Shown here piece by piece: positions 22,683 to 31,377 of a stretch of 64,000 nt of DNA. Position 1 is the first letter of the stretch. Each line of letters starts with the position of its first letter. The notes below the pieces were generated by a model. It saw only the letters and a program-made list of their open reading frames with translations. It searched no databases and had not been told where the DNA came from. Location: assembly GCF_003428645.1 (NCBI RefSeq), contig NZ_QVQH01000005.1, positions 124,001 to 188,000 of the forward strand, read 5' to 3'. The translations under genes and the position numbers were made by a program. This DNA comes from Geodermatophilus marinus. Its GTDB lineage: Bacteria > Actinomycetota > Actinomycetes > Mycobacteriales > Geodermatophilaceae.

Positions 22683-24047
22683 ATGACGGAGCAGCTGGAC
22701 CCCGCGGTCTTCCCCGCCGGTCACGAGCCTCGGGTGGGCCGCGCCGAACGCTGGCTGGCCCGGCTGTCGTTCCTCTGCGCGCTGGGGGCCGCAGCCGTCC
22801 TGGTCGTCACCGGGCTGACCGACCCCCTGGCGCTGGGCGTCGCGGTGCTGGCCGGCGCCGTGCTGCTCGCCGCCCTCTGGGTGCTGCTGAGCACCCGGGG
22901 CGTGCGGCGCTGGGTCGCCGGGGCGGTCGCGGTCGCCGCACCGGTGGTCGCCGTCCTCGTCGGCGCCGCGCTCGGGGTCCTGTGGCAGGTCGTCGCCGTC
23001 GCCGTCCTGGCGGCCGCGGGGTCCGCGGCCGCCCGCGCCGCCCTCGGCCGGGCCCGCCCACCGGACCGGGTGCCCGAGCGGGACACGCCGCCCCCGGCGA
23101 ACCCCTTCCTGATCATGAACCCGCGGTCCGGCGGCGGGAAGGTGGGCCGGTTCCGGCTCGACGAGCGGGCCGCGGACCTCGGGGCGCGGGTGGCGCTGCT
23201 GGACGGCCCGGGCGAGGTGGACGTCGCGGCGCTCGCCCGGCGGGCGGTGGCCGAGGGGGCCGACCTGCTCGGCGTCGCCGGCGGCGACGGGACCCAGGCG
23301 CTGGTCGCCGGCGTCGCCGCCGAGCACGGCCTGCCGTTCCTCGTGATCTCCGCGGGAACCCGCAACCACCTCGCGATGGACCTCGGCCTCGACCGCGAGC
23401 GGCCGGATCGCGGCCTGCACGCGCTCGACGACGGCGTCGAGCTCACGCTCGACCTCGGCGACATCGGCGGCCGGACCTTCGTCAACAACGCCTCGTTCGG
23501 GGCCTACGCGGAGGTGGTGCAGAGCCCCGCCTACCGCGACGACAAGGTCGGCACCACCCTTCAGCTCCTCCCGGACCTGCTCGCCGCCCGGCGCGGACCC
23601 CGGCTGCGCGTGCACGTCGACGGCGAGCTCACCCTCGAGGCCCCCACGGCCCTCCTCGTCAGCAACAACCCCTACGGCGCCGGCGACCACGCGGGGCTCG
23701 GCCGCAGGCCCCGGCTGGACACCGGCCGGCTCGGCGTCGTCGCGGTCACCGTGTGGAGCGCGGCGCAGGCGGCCGGCCTGCTGCGGGGCAGGCACAGCAC
23801 GGGGCTGCGCAGCCTGATCGCGACCGAGGTCGTCGTGGACGCCGACGTCCCGGAGATCCCGGTGGGGGTGGACGGCGAGGCGCTGCTGCTGCCCACCCCC
23901 GTCCGGTGCACGATCCGGCCCGGCGCCCTGCGGGTCCGGGTGCCGCGCGAGCGGCCCGGTGTGCCCCCCGCGCGGCCCCAGATCGACCGGGCGCTGCTGC
24001 GCCGTCAGGCGCTCACGGTCGGGCGGCTGGCGCGGGCGGAACGCTGA
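22683..24047 (+). CDS. Diacylglycerol-kinase-catalytic-domain lipid kinase with N-terminal membrane domain
   Basis: This 454-residue protein has about four N-terminal membrane helices (residues 20-130) and a DAGK_cat domain from about residue 140. NPFLIMNPRSGGGKVG opens the ATP site and GVAGGDGTQALVAGV carries the GGDGT motif; ISAGTRNHLAMDLGL and PVGVDGEALLLP belong to the C-terminal beta domain. Family members phosphorylate diacylglycerol or sphingoid-like lipids. The membrane-anchored layout suggests action at the inner leaflet. It overlaps the convergent GH15 gene by 35 bp. An operator copy lies upstream. Confidence 0.87.
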   Translation: MTEQLDPAVFPAGHEPRVGRAERWLARLSFLCALGAAAVLVVTGLTDPLALGVAVLAGAVLLAALWVLLSTRGVRRWVAGAVAVAAPVVAVLVGAALGVLWQVVAVAVLAAAGSAAARAALGRARPPDRVPERDTPPPANPFLIMNPRSGGGKVGRFRLDERAADLGARVALLDGPGEVDVAALARRAVAEGADLLGVAGGDGTQALVAGVAAEHGLPFLVISAGTRNHLAMDLGLDRERPDRGLHALDDGVELTLDLGDIGGRTFVNNASFGAYAEVVQSPAYRDDKVGTTLQLLPDLLAARRGPRLRVHVDGELTLEAPTALLVSNNPYGAGDHAGLGRRPRLDTGRLGVVAVTVWSAAQAAGLLRGRHSTGLRSLIATEVVVDADVPEIPVGVDGEALLLPTPVRCTIRPGALRVRVPRERPGVPPARPQIDRALLRRQALTVGRLARAER

Positions 24048-25959
24048 CCGCGGGTGCCACCGTGCCCGGCCGGGGGAACGGGAGCGCGGGCGCGCTGTCG
24101 GCCGTGACCGGGGGCGTCCAGGGGGAGCCGGGCAGCGCGGCGTCCAGGGTGATCGCGGCGTCGATCAGCGAGAGGTGGGTGAACGCCTGCGGGAAGTTGC
24201 CGATCTGCTCGCCGGTCAGCGCGATCTCCTCGGAGTACAACCCGACGTGGTTGGCGTAGGTCAGCATCTTCTCGAACGCCCGACGGGCCTCGTCGACGCG
24301 GCCGGCCCGGGTGAGCGCGTCCACCCAGGCGAAGCTGCACAGCGAGAAGGTGCCCTCGTCCCCCTGCAGCCCGTCGGGGGAGGCCGCCGGGTCGTAGCGG
24401 TAGACCAGGCTGTCGGTGACCAGCTCCTCGTCCATCGCCTTCAGCGTGGTCAGCCACATCGGGTCACGGGGCGAGACGAAGCCGACGGTCGGCATCCGCA
24501 GCAGCGACGAGTCGAGCACGTCGGTCGCGTAGTGCTGGACGAAGGCCTGCCGGCGGGGGGAGAACCCGCGCTCGATGACCTGCCGGTAGATCGCGTCGCG
24601 CTGATCGGTCCAGCGGGCCAGCGGCGCCGGGCGGCCGTACTCGGTGGCCAGCCGGATGCCGCGGTCGAGGGCGACCCAGCACATCACCCGGCCGTAGGTG
24701 AACGGCTGCCGGCCGCCGCGGGTCTCCCAGATGCCCTCCTCGGGCTGGTCCCAGTGGTCGGCCACCCAGTCCAGCACCTCGCAGATCGCCGTCCAGCCGC
24801 GGTACGGGAGCTCCGCCACGCCCCGGCTGAGCGCGTAGAGGCTGTCCGCCGCCTCGCCGTAGATGTCGAGCTGCAGCTGCTCGGCCGCGCCGTTGCCGAT
24901 CCGGACCGGCGCCGACCCCCGGTAGCCCGACCAGTGCTCGAGCGCCTCCTCGCGCAGGTCCGAGGACCCGTCGATCCGGTACATGATGTTGAGCGGGCCA
25001 CCCTCGCCGCCGGCGTGCTCGCGCACCCGGTCGCCGAGCCACCGGCCGAACTGCGCCGCCTCGGCGTGCATCCCGAGCTTGAGCAGGGCGTGCACCGAGA
25101 ACGAGGCGTCCCGGACCCAGGTGTAGCGGTAGTCCCAGTTCCGCTCGCCGCCGACCTGCTCGGGCAGCGCGGCGGTCGGGGCCGCGACCAGCCCGCCGGT
25201 GGGGGCGTAGGTCATCAGCTTCAGGGTGATGGCCGAGCGCTCGACGGTCTCCCGCCACCGGCCGCGGTAGGTCGACCCGGCCAGCCACCTCCGCCAGTAG
25301 TCCTCCGTGCGGTCGAGCAGCTCCTGGATCTCCGCGCGGCGCAGCTCGCGGGGCGGGCCGTCGGCGGCCGACTCGAGCACCACGCCGCGGACCTGGCCGG
25401 CGACCAGGTCCAGGGTGGCGTGCAGGTCGCCGTCCTCGACACGCAGCCGGGTCACCCGCTCGTCGTCCGGCTCGCGGACCACGTGCAGGGTGAGCGCCAG
25501 GTCGTCGGTGCGGAAGACGGCCCCGCCGGAGCCGATCTCGGTCTCGTGCCGCCGCCGCCCGTAGTCGAACCGGGGCGCGACCTCCACCTCGAAGCTCATC
25601 CGGCCGCGGACGCACTGCACCAGCCGCACGAGGCGGTGGCGGGCGGTCGCCGCGCCGTCGGCCGGGGGCATGAAGTCCACGACCTGGCCCAGGCCCTCGG
25701 CGGTGAAGAACCGGGTGACGAGGACGGCGGTGTCGGGCAGGTACACCTGCTTGGTGGTCCAGCCCTCGCCGGCCGGGCGGATGCGGAACCGCCCGCCGCG
25801 GGCGTCGTCGAGCAGGGCACCGAACACGCTCGGCGAGTCGAACCGGGGCAGGCACAACCAGTCCACCGACCCGTCGGTGGTGACCAGCGCGGCGGTCTGC
25901 AGGTCCCCGATGATCCCGTGGTCGGCGATCGCGGTCTCGGGCACGGCGGCGTGGGGCAT
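24013..25959 (-). CDS. Glycoside hydrolase family 15 protein (trehalase/glucoamylase-like)
   Basis: This 648-residue cytosolic GH15 enzyme resembles actinobacterial trehalases and glucan 1,4-alpha-glucosidases. The N-terminal beta-sandwich begins IADHGIIGDLQTAALVTTDG with the conserved DWLCLPRFDSPSVF. The catalytic (alpha/alpha)6 barrel contains NWDYRYTWVRDASFSVHALL and, near the C-terminus, GLYSEEIALTGEQIGNFPQA with the second catalytic Glu. The ATG at 25959 has CGGAGGACGCC upstream. It would release glucose from trehalose or alpha-glucans, a link to the sugar-responsive MalT family. A perfect MalT-box-like palindrome lies 80 bp upstream. Confidence 0.9.
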   Translation of the reverse strand: MPHAAVPETAIADHGIIGDLQTAALVTTDGSVDWLCLPRFDSPSVFGALLDDARGGRFRIRPAGEGWTTKQVYLPDTAVLVTRFFTAEGLGQVVDFMPPADGAATARHRLVRLVQCVRGRMSFEVEVAPRFDYGRRRHETEIGSGGAVFRTDDLALTLHVVREPDDERVTRLRVEDGDLHATLDLVAGQVRGVVLESAADGPPRELRRAEIQELLDRTEDYWRRWLAGSTYRGRWRETVERSAITLKLMTYAPTGGLVAAPTAALPEQVGGERNWDYRYTWVRDASFSVHALLKLGMHAEAAQFGRWLGDRVREHAGGEGGPLNIMYRIDGSSDLREEALEHWSGYRGSAPVRIGNGAAEQLQLDIYGEAADSLYALSRGVAELPYRGWTAICEVLDWVADHWDQPEEGIWETRGGRQPFTYGRVMCWVALDRGIRLATEYGRPAPLARWTDQRDAIYRQVIERGFSPRRQAFVQHYATDVLDSSLLRMPTVGFVSPRDPMWLTTLKAMDEELVTDSLVYRYDPAASPDGLQGDEGTFSLCSFAWVDALTRAGRVDEARRAFEKMLTYANHVGLYSEEIALTGEQIGNFPQAFTHLSLIDAAITLDAALPGSPWTPPVTADSAPALPFPRPGTVAPAVSVPPAPAARP

Positions 25960-26039
25960 GGCGTCCTCCGGGATCCTCGGGCGGCCCGGCAGGGCGCCGG
26001 CCGGCCCCGCCACCGTGCCCGCGGCCGGGTCCGGGCTGC

Positions 26040-26058
26040 CTCACCCCCCGGGGGTGAG
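26040..26058. promoter_or_regulatory. MalT-box-like inverted repeat, perfect palindrome (copy 7)
   Basis: CTCACCC-CCCGG-GGGTGAG; the arms are perfect complements. It lies 80 bp upstream of the GH15 start on the minus strand, between that gene and the 3' end of the ion-channel gene. Confidence 0.7.
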
Positions 26059-26083
26059 GGGCCGCCGGCCGGCGTCGCGCCCC

Positions 26084-26659
26084 TCAGCCGGCCGGGTCGC
26101 GCCGCCGCGTCCCGAGGCTGCGCTGCACGGCGTCGACCAGCACCTTCACCACGAGACCGAGGACGACGAGGTTCGCGACCATCTGCACGGTCACGAGCAC
26201 CCGGGCGACCTGGCTGACCGGCGTGATGTCCCCGAACCCGACCGTGGCGAACACGGTGACGACGAAGTAGAGCGCGTCGGCGCGGGTCAACGGCTCGCTG
26301 AAGGCGTCGGGCAGGGAGTCGGACAGGACGACGTAGACCGCGGCGAAGAGGACGAGGAACAGGGGCACGGTGAGCGCCAGCGCCTCCAGCCCGCGCAGCG
26401 TCGGGAAGGGCGCGCGCAGGATCGCGCGGACCTGCCACACCACCAGGGGCCCGACCAGTCCCAGCCCGGCGAGCAGCGCGAGGACGGTGCCCGCCCCGAA
26501 CCCGCTGTCCAGCGGCAGCAGGAAGTAGCCGGCCGTGACCGCGGTGGCGGTGCCCGCCGTGCGGACCGCGGCCCGGACGAGGGCACGCCGGTGGAGCTGC
26601 GGCGCGGCGCGGGCCGGGCGCGGCGCTTCCCCGGTACCCGGGGCCGGCTCGCCGTCCAC
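26084..26659 (-). CDS. Potassium-channel-like membrane protein
   Basis: This protein of about 191 residues has four hydrophobic segments. The last two flank a pore loop with the selectivity-filter-like TVGFGD at residues 139-144 (FATVGFGDITPVSQVARV), typical of two-helix K+ channels. The N-terminus is basic and Pro-rich. The GTG at 26659 is used here, but GTG 26716 directly after the upstream stop would give 210 residues; neither has a clear ribosome binding site. It is the last gene of a minus-strand operon with the lipoprotein, DUF2252 and four-helix protein genes. Confidence 0.8.
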   Translation of the reverse strand: MDGEPAPGTGEAPRPARAAPQLHRRALVRAAVRTAGTATAVTAGYFLLPLDSGFGAGTVLALLAGLGLVGPLVVWQVRAILRAPFPTLRGLEALALTVPLFLVLFAAVYVVLSDSLPDAFSEPLTRADALYFVVTVFATVGFGDITPVSQVARVLVTVQMVANLVVLGLVVKVLVDAVQRSLGTRRRDPAG

Positions 26660-26718
26660 GCGCCGGAGGCTAGCCCGCTGCCCGTCCGGCCGGGGTCGTC
26701 CCGCGCGGGCCGGCACGG

Positions 26719-27210
26719 TCAGTGCACCAGTGCCTTGACGCCGATGACCAGGGCGCCCACGAGCGCGACGAGGGTCGCCTGCACCAGGGCCCGACCCACG
26801 GGGGCACCGGCGAACCGGGCGGCCCAGTAGCCGTAGAAGCCGATCAGGCCCAGGCCGGTCCACGTGGCGAGGTCGAAGGCGGTGCCCAGCTCGAGCAGCC
26901 CGAGCGCGGCGAGGACGAAGAACACCGCGGGGAACCCGGCGCCGAAGGCCACCGCCCCGGCGTCGCCGGTCATGTGCCGCACCTGGGCGCGGGTGACGCG
27001 GTGCCGCTGGCTGGTCTCCACGCCCACGACCTCGCTGTAGATCTCGGCCAGCCCCACGGCCACGCCGGAGGCGACGAGCCAGGCGGCCATGGCCCCGGCG
27101 CCCGGCGGGTGCGTCTCGCCGGCGACGACGAGGGCGAGGCCGATGATGGCCCCGTACACCACCCGGGCGACCCGGCGGGAACCGAGGTGGGCCTCGACGG
27201 CGGCGCGCAC
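26719..27210 (-). CDS. Predicted four-helix membrane protein
   Basis: This 163-residue protein starts with a charged helix, then VVYGAIIGLALVVAGETHPPG, AMAAWLVASGVAVGLAEIYSEVVG, a cytosolic loop with SQRHRVTRAQVRHM, and three further hydrophobic segments ending ALVQATLVALVGALVIGVKAL. The acidic residues inside helices (GE and AEIYSE) recall ion or metal transporters, distantly VIT/CCC1-like, but I cannot assign a family. The GTG start lies 7 bp after the DUF2252 stop. It sits between DUF2252 and the ion-channel gene in one operon. Confidence 0.6.
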   Translation of the reverse strand: MRAAVEAHLGSRRVARVVYGAIIGLALVVAGETHPPGAGAMAAWLVASGVAVGLAEIYSEVVGVETSQRHRVTRAQVRHMTGDAGAVAFGAGFPAVFFVLAALGLLELGTAFDLATWTGLGLIGFYGYWAARFAGAPVGRALVQATLVALVGALVIGVKALVH

Positions 27211-27217
27211 TGCGGCC

Positions 27218-28612
27218 TCACACGCCGGTGGTGGCCGTGATCCGCTCGGCGGCCACCGCGTCGGCCAGCGCGCGGTGGTCGCGCTCGGCCGTGTCCGCGT
27301 AGGTGTCGGCGTAGGCCACGAGGGCCCGGTCGAACGCCGGCGAGGAGCCGAGGTAGCCGGCGATGGCGATCCGGTCCCCGGAGCGGGCGTGCGCCCGGGC
27401 CAGGCACCAGGCGCACAGCTCGGCGTAGATCTGCATGGCCCGCGGCCGCATGCCCTCGATCTCCACCGACCCCTTCCAGTCCCACAGCTGGCGGACGTAG
27501 AAGTCGCGGTGCACGCCGTCGATCCCCTGGGTGCGTCGCCAGCCGAGGAAGAGGTCGCTGGACTGCTGCATGAGGCGCTGCCCGGCCACCACCCGCTGGC
27601 CCTCGTTGCGGTACCGGTTGGACCGGAGGAACTCGGCGTGCACGGAGGGCTCGGCCTCCTTGACCTGGAGGAGCAGCGGGTCGTCCTCGTCCCGGCCGAC
27701 GAGGAGCAGCACCCAGCACCGGGTGCCGACGCTGCCGACACCGACCACCTTGCGGGCCAGGTCGACGAGGGTGTAGCGGCCCAGGAGCACCCGGCGGTCG
27801 GACTGCAGGGTCTCGGCGTACCCGTCGACCAGTTCGCGGAGGGCGCCGGTGAGGTCCCCGGTCTGCTCCGGGGGCAGCAGGTCCTCCAGCGGCACCACCA
27901 GCGGGGGCTGCGGGCGGATCCGCAGCCGCCCGCCGGCGACGGTGGTCAGCCGGCCGAAGGCCCGCAGGTGGTCGCGGCTGCGGGCCCGCTCCAGCCCCCG
28001 CTCGAGCCGCCGGCGGCGCTTGGCGTCCAGCCGGGGCGCCACCTGCTCGCGGAGGAACTCGGTGTCGACGTGGCTGTACCAGACGTCGAGGTCGCGCATC
28101 CCGGCGAAGCGGGCCATCGCCGTGCGGTACCGGGTTGCCGCCGCGGCCACGACGGCCTCCCGCTGCTTGCGGGAGAAGCCGTTCTCCCGGCCGGCGAGAT
28201 CCAGGCTGGCCGCCAGGCGCTTGACGTCGTACTCGAACGGCCCCGGCAGGGTCTCGTCGAAGTCGTTGGCATCGAACACCAGCCGCCGTTCCGGCGAGGC
28301 GAACAGCCCGAAGTTGGCCAGGTGGGCGTCCCCGCAGATCTGGGCGGTCAGGCCCGTGTCCGGCCCGGCGGCGAGGTCGGCCGCCATCACCCGGGCCGAT
28401 CCGCGGAAGAACGCGAACGGCGAGGCCACCATCCGGCCGTAGCGGATCGGCACCAGCTCGGGCACCCGCGCCCGCCCCTGCTCCTCGAGCAGCGCCAGCG
28501 GGTCGGGGCCCTTGCGCAGGACCTCGGCGTGGGCCTCCAGCGGCACGCTGCGCCGGACCGCCCTGCCGCGCGCACGTCGGGTCGCGGGGTCGCCCGCGCC
28601 GGTGGTCAGCAC
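27218..28612 (-). CDS. DUF2252 family protein (kinase-fold-like)
   Basis: This 464-residue soluble protein has the DUF2252 landmarks: RYGRMVASPFAFFRGSARVM, ICGDAHLANFGLFASPERRL, FDANDFDETLPGPFEYDVKR and later GVGSVGTRCWVLLLVGRDED and LQVKEA. The HxD/N-like motif in GDAHLANFG and the DFDE pair resemble aminoglycoside-phosphotransferase folds. The activity is unknown. The GTG start overlaps the lipoprotein stop by 7 bases. Longer upstream frames are shadows. It belongs to the lipoprotein, DUF2252, four-helix, ion-channel operon. Confidence 0.87.
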   Translation of the reverse strand: MLTTGAGDPATRRARGRAVRRSVPLEAHAEVLRKGPDPLALLEEQGRARVPELVPIRYGRMVASPFAFFRGSARVMAADLAAGPDTGLTAQICGDAHLANFGLFASPERRLVFDANDFDETLPGPFEYDVKRLAASLDLAGRENGFSRKQREAVVAAAATRYRTAMARFAGMRDLDVWYSHVDTEFLREQVAPRLDAKRRRRLERGLERARSRDHLRAFGRLTTVAGGRLRIRPQPPLVVPLEDLLPPEQTGDLTGALRELVDGYAETLQSDRRVLLGRYTLVDLARKVVGVGSVGTRCWVLLLVGRDEDDPLLLQVKEAEPSVHAEFLRSNRYRNEGQRVVAGQRLMQQSSDLFLGWRRTQGIDGVHRDFYVRQLWDWKGSVEIEGMRPRAMQIYAELCAWCLARAHARSGDRIAIAGYLGSSPAFDRALVAYADTYADTAERDHRALADAVAAERITATTGV

Positions 28613-29103
28613 GTCGACCCCACGCTGTCGGCGAGGGCGCGCACGTCGTCCGCGAGGGTGCGCACGGCCGTCCCGACGTCGCCCAGCGCCGCGGCCGAGG
28701 GGTCGGACCGCGCGTCGTCGACGGCCGTCCGCAGCGCGTCGACGTCGGTCTCGACCCGGTCGGTCTGGTCGTCGTGCTCGTCGCGCCCGTCCGCGACGAC
28801 GGCCTGGACGTCGGCCTGGATCCGGTCGAGCTGGTCCTGCACCGCGTCGAGGCCGTCGGCCCGCAGGTCGACGTCCCGCAGGGCGGCCACCGAGCTCTGC
28901 AGCTCGTCGACCGAGCCGCACACGGCCGCCTCGCCGCCCGCCTCGCCGCCCGCCGCGGTGCTCGACCCCTCCGTCGCGGTGGCCGAGCCCTCCGTCGCGG
29001 CGGTGTCGTCGCCCTCCGAGGAGCCGCAGCCGGCGACCAGGGCGCCGGGGAGCAGGGCGCCGGCGAGCAGCAGGACGGGGACGGACCGGGGCCATCGGGT
29101 CAT
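28606..29103 (-). CDS. Small lipoprotein with helical domain
   Basis: This 165-residue predicted lipoprotein has a signal peptide (RSVPVLLLAGALLPGALVAG) and lipobox LVAG-Cys26. A Thr/Ser/Gly/Glu-rich linker (about 27-60) follows, then an acidic helical domain of Asp/Val/Ala heptads (VDELQSSVAALRDVDLRADG, VDALRTAVDDARSDPSA) with one Cys near its start and one at the C-terminus that could pair. It would be anchored outside the cytoplasmic membrane. It is first in the operon with DUF2252, the four-helix protein and the ion channel, suggesting an envelope-linked role. Confidence 0.8.
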   Translation of the reverse strand: MTRWPRSVPVLLLAGALLPGALVAGCGSSEGDDTAATEGSATATEGSSTAAGGEAGGEAAVCGSVDELQSSVAALRDVDLRADGLDAVQDQLDRIQADVQAVVADGRDEHDDQTDRVETDVDALRTAVDDARSDPSAAALGDVGTAVRTLADDVRALADSVGSTC

Positions 29104-29137
29104 GGGGACGACGATGGCCCGGCCCGCGCGCCCGGGG

Positions 29138-29156
29138 ATCCTCCGCCCCGGATGAG
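29138..29156. promoter_or_regulatory. MalT-box-like inverted repeat (copy 8)
   Basis: ATCCTCC-GCCCC-GGATGAG, right arm perfect and extending to CCGGATGAGGCGGG. It lies between the lipoprotein operon (34 bp from its start) and the DUF308 gene (64 bp from its start), and could serve both. Confidence 0.6.
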
Positions 29157-29220
29157 GCGGGCACCGGGTCGTGGCGCGACCGTCGGGTCCGCACTGCTGC
29201 CCCGCGCACCGGAGGTCGCC

Positions 29221-29793
29221 ATGTCCGCGCCCGTCTCCGACCGCACCGGCGGGTCCCCACCCGAGCGCACCACCCGGGCCGGCCGGACCGCACTGGTGGT
29301 GTGCGGTGCCGCGGCCGTCGTCGTCGGCGTCGTCCTGCTGTTCAACCCGACCGCCGCAGCCCGGACCCTCGCGCTGCTCGTGGGTCTCGCCCTGGTGCTC
29401 GGCGGCCTCCTCGAGGTCTCGGCCGCCCTCGCCGGCGGGCGGAGCCGGTGGGGCGTCCTGCTCGGCCTGGTCCTGGTCGTCGGCGGGGTGATCGCCGCGG
29501 TGTGGCCCGGTATCACGCTCTGGTCGCTCGCGGTCATCACCGGCATCTCGCTGCTCGTGCACGGCGTCGCGCGGTTCGCGCTCGCCGTCGCCGCCCGCCA
29601 CGAGGTCGCCGGCTGGGGGTGGCTGGCGGCCGCGGGCCTCCTCAACGCCGTGGTCGGCGTCCTCGCGCTGGCCTGGCCGGAGGCCACGGTGCTCGTGCTC
29701 TCCGTGCTGTTCGGCGCGCAGGTGCTCGTCTTCGGCGGCCTCCTGCTCGTCGCCGCCGCCCTGCTGCCGCGCGCGGCGCCCGCCGGGCGCTGA
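29221..29793 (+). CDS. DUF308/HdeD-family membrane protein
   Basis: This 190-residue membrane protein has six short hydrophobic helices arranged as three repeats (ALVVCGAAAVVVGVVLLFNP, LALLVGLALVLGGLLEVSAA, WGVLLGLVLVVGGVIAAVWP and so on), the HdeD/DUF308 pattern. HdeD is linked to acid-stress survival in E. coli; here the role is inferred only from family. The ATG has CCGGAGGTCGCC upstream. An MFS exporter gene follows after 12 bp with its own GAGGAGAG, so the pair is an operon. Confidence 0.85.
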   Translation: MSAPVSDRTGGSPPERTTRAGRTALVVCGAAAVVVGVVLLFNPTAAARTLALLVGLALVLGGLLEVSAALAGGRSRWGVLLGLVLVVGGVIAAVWPGITLWSLAVITGISLLVHGVARFALAVAARHEVAGWGWLAAAGLLNAVVGVLALAWPEATVLVLSVLFGAQVLVFGGLLLVAAALLPRAAPAGR

Positions 29794-29805
29794 GGAGAGC
29801 GCGCC

Positions 29806-31377
29806 ATGACCCGACCCGGGACACCGAGCCGGACGGCGACCGCCGCCCGGGGGGCGTTGCTGCCCCTGGCGCTCGCGCAGTTCATCTGCAGCTTCGCCGG
29901 CTCGAACATGAACGTGATGATCAACGACATCAGCGCCGACCTGGACACCACCGTCCAGGGCGTGCAGGTGGCGATCACGCTGTTCCTGCTGGTCATGGCC
30001 GCGCTGATGATCCCGGGCGGGAAGCTCACCGACCGCTACGGCCGCAAGCGCTGCTTCAACGTCGGCCTCGTCGTCTACGCGGTCGGCGCGCTGCTCAGCG
30101 CGGCGGCTCCGGGCCTGGGCGTGCTGATCCTCGGCAACTCGATCCTGGAGGGGATCGGCACCGCGCTGCTCATCCCGCCGGTCTACATCCTCACGACCCT
30201 GCTGTTCACCGACGTCGCCTCCCGCGCCAAGGCGTTCGGGGCGATCAGCGCGGCCGGCGGGGTGGGCGCCGCGACCGGGCCGCTGATCGGCGGGCTGATC
30301 ACCCAGACCATCAGCTGGCGGGCCTCCTTCGTCTTCCAGGCGCTGGTCATCGGCGGCATCGTGTGGCTGGGCCGGCGGATCGAGGACCCGCTGCCCGCCG
30401 ACCCGAGCCGGCACTTCGACGTCCGGGGATCGGTGCTCTCCGCGGTCGGCCTGGTCCTGCTCGTCGGGGGGATCATGGCCGCGGACGACAACGTCTGGCT
30501 CATGGTCACCCTGCTCGGCGCCGGGGCGCTGTTCCTCGTCGGGTTCTTCGCCTCCATCCGGGCCGACGAGCGGGCCGGCCGGGAGCCGCTGCTGTCGACG
30601 TCGCTGTTCCGCAACCGCACCGCCAACCTCGGCATGGTCACCCAGAACGTGCAGTGGCAGGTGCTGCTGGGCACGTCCTTCGTGGTGGCCGCCTACCTCC
30701 AGATCGTCCGCGGGTACAACGCGATCGAGACCGGCCTCATCTTCACCGCGGCCACCGTCGGCCTGCTGCTGTCGTCGCTGGCGGCCGAGCGGTTCGCGAA
30801 GCGGCGGGCGCAGCGGACGCTGATCGTGGCCGGCTTCGCGGTCACCCTGGCCGGCGTCGGGGTGCTGCTGAGCCTGGTGGCGTGGACGCCGAGCGTCTGG
30901 GCCTTCGCCCCCGGGCTGTTCCTCATCGGCTTCGGCCTCGGCGGGATGCTGACCCCCTCGGTCAACGTCGTGCAGTCGAGCTTCCCCGAGGACAAGCAGG
31001 GCGAGATCTCCGGCCTGTCGCGCAGCGTGTCCAACCTCGGCTCGTCCATCGGCACGGCGCTGGCCGGCACCGTGCTCGTGGCCGGGATCGCGGCCACGCC
31101 CGGGCGGTCGTACGCGCTGGCGATGGTGGTGCTGGCCGCGGTCGGGCTGCTCGGGCTCGGGGCCGCGCTGCTGCTGCCCCGGGACGCCGGCGTGACCGCC
31201 TCGGGGCCGGCGGAGGTCCCGAGCCCACGGCCGGGGGAGCGGGCGGCACCCGGGAGCCCGGCGGCGCACTCGTCCGCCGGGGATGACGCGGGAGCCGGAC
31301 GCCCCGCCGACGCTGGGCCGAGCAGGAGGCCGCCGGGCTCGCGGACGGCCACGGACCCGCAGGGAGAGCACCGATGA
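29806..31377 (+). CDS. MFS transporter, DHA2-like (drug:H+ antiporter)
   Basis: This 523-residue exporter has about 14 hydrophobic helices. Family motifs are GGKLTDRYGRKR (motif A, near residues 66-77), GAATGPLIGGLI (motif C, antiporter signature) and a second-half GFGLGGMLTPSVNVV. A ~65-residue Pro/Gly/Ser-rich tail follows the last helix and contains an operator copy in its DNA (31269-31287). The substrate is unknown. The stop overlaps the ATG of the DUF6325 gene by 4 bp. Confidence 0.88.
   Translation: MTRPGTPSRTATAARGALLPLALAQFICSFAGSNMNVMINDISADLDTTVQGVQVAITLFLLVMAALMIPGGKLTDRYGRKRCFNVGLVVYAVGALLSAAAPGLGVLILGNSILEGIGTALLIPPVYILTTLLFTDVASRAKAFGAISAAGGVGAATGPLIGGLITQTISWRASFVFQALVIGGIVWLGRRIEDPLPADPSRHFDVRGSVLSAVGLVLLVGGIMAADDNVWLMVTLLGAGALFLVGFFASIRADERAGREPLLSTSLFRNRTANLGMVTQNVQWQVLLGTSFVVAAYLQIVRGYNAIETGLIFTAATVGLLLSSLAAERFAKRRAQRTLIVAGFAVTLAGVGVLLSLVAWTPSVWAFAPGLFLIGFGLGGMLTPSVNVVQSSFPEDKQGEISGLSRSVSNLGSSIGTALAGTVLVAGIAATPGRSYALAMVVLAAVGLLGLGAALLLPRDAGVTASGPAEVPSPRPGERAAPGSPAAHSSAGDDAGAGRPADAGPSRRPPGSRTATDPQGEHR
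31269..31287. promoter_or_regulatory. MalT-box-like inverted repeat inside the MFS 3' end (copy 9)
   Basis: CTCGTCC-GCCGG-GGATGAC, 86 bp upstream of the DUF6325 ATG and inside the poorly conserved tail of the MFS gene. It may drive the DUF6325, SHOCT, DUF1269 genes separately from the MFS promoter. Confidence 0.5.

Noticed and set aside
22556-24259. Plus-strand frame overlapping the DAG-kinase-like gene
   Set aside because: It is Arg/Gly/Pro-rich low-complexity sequence with no domain; it is a shadow frame.
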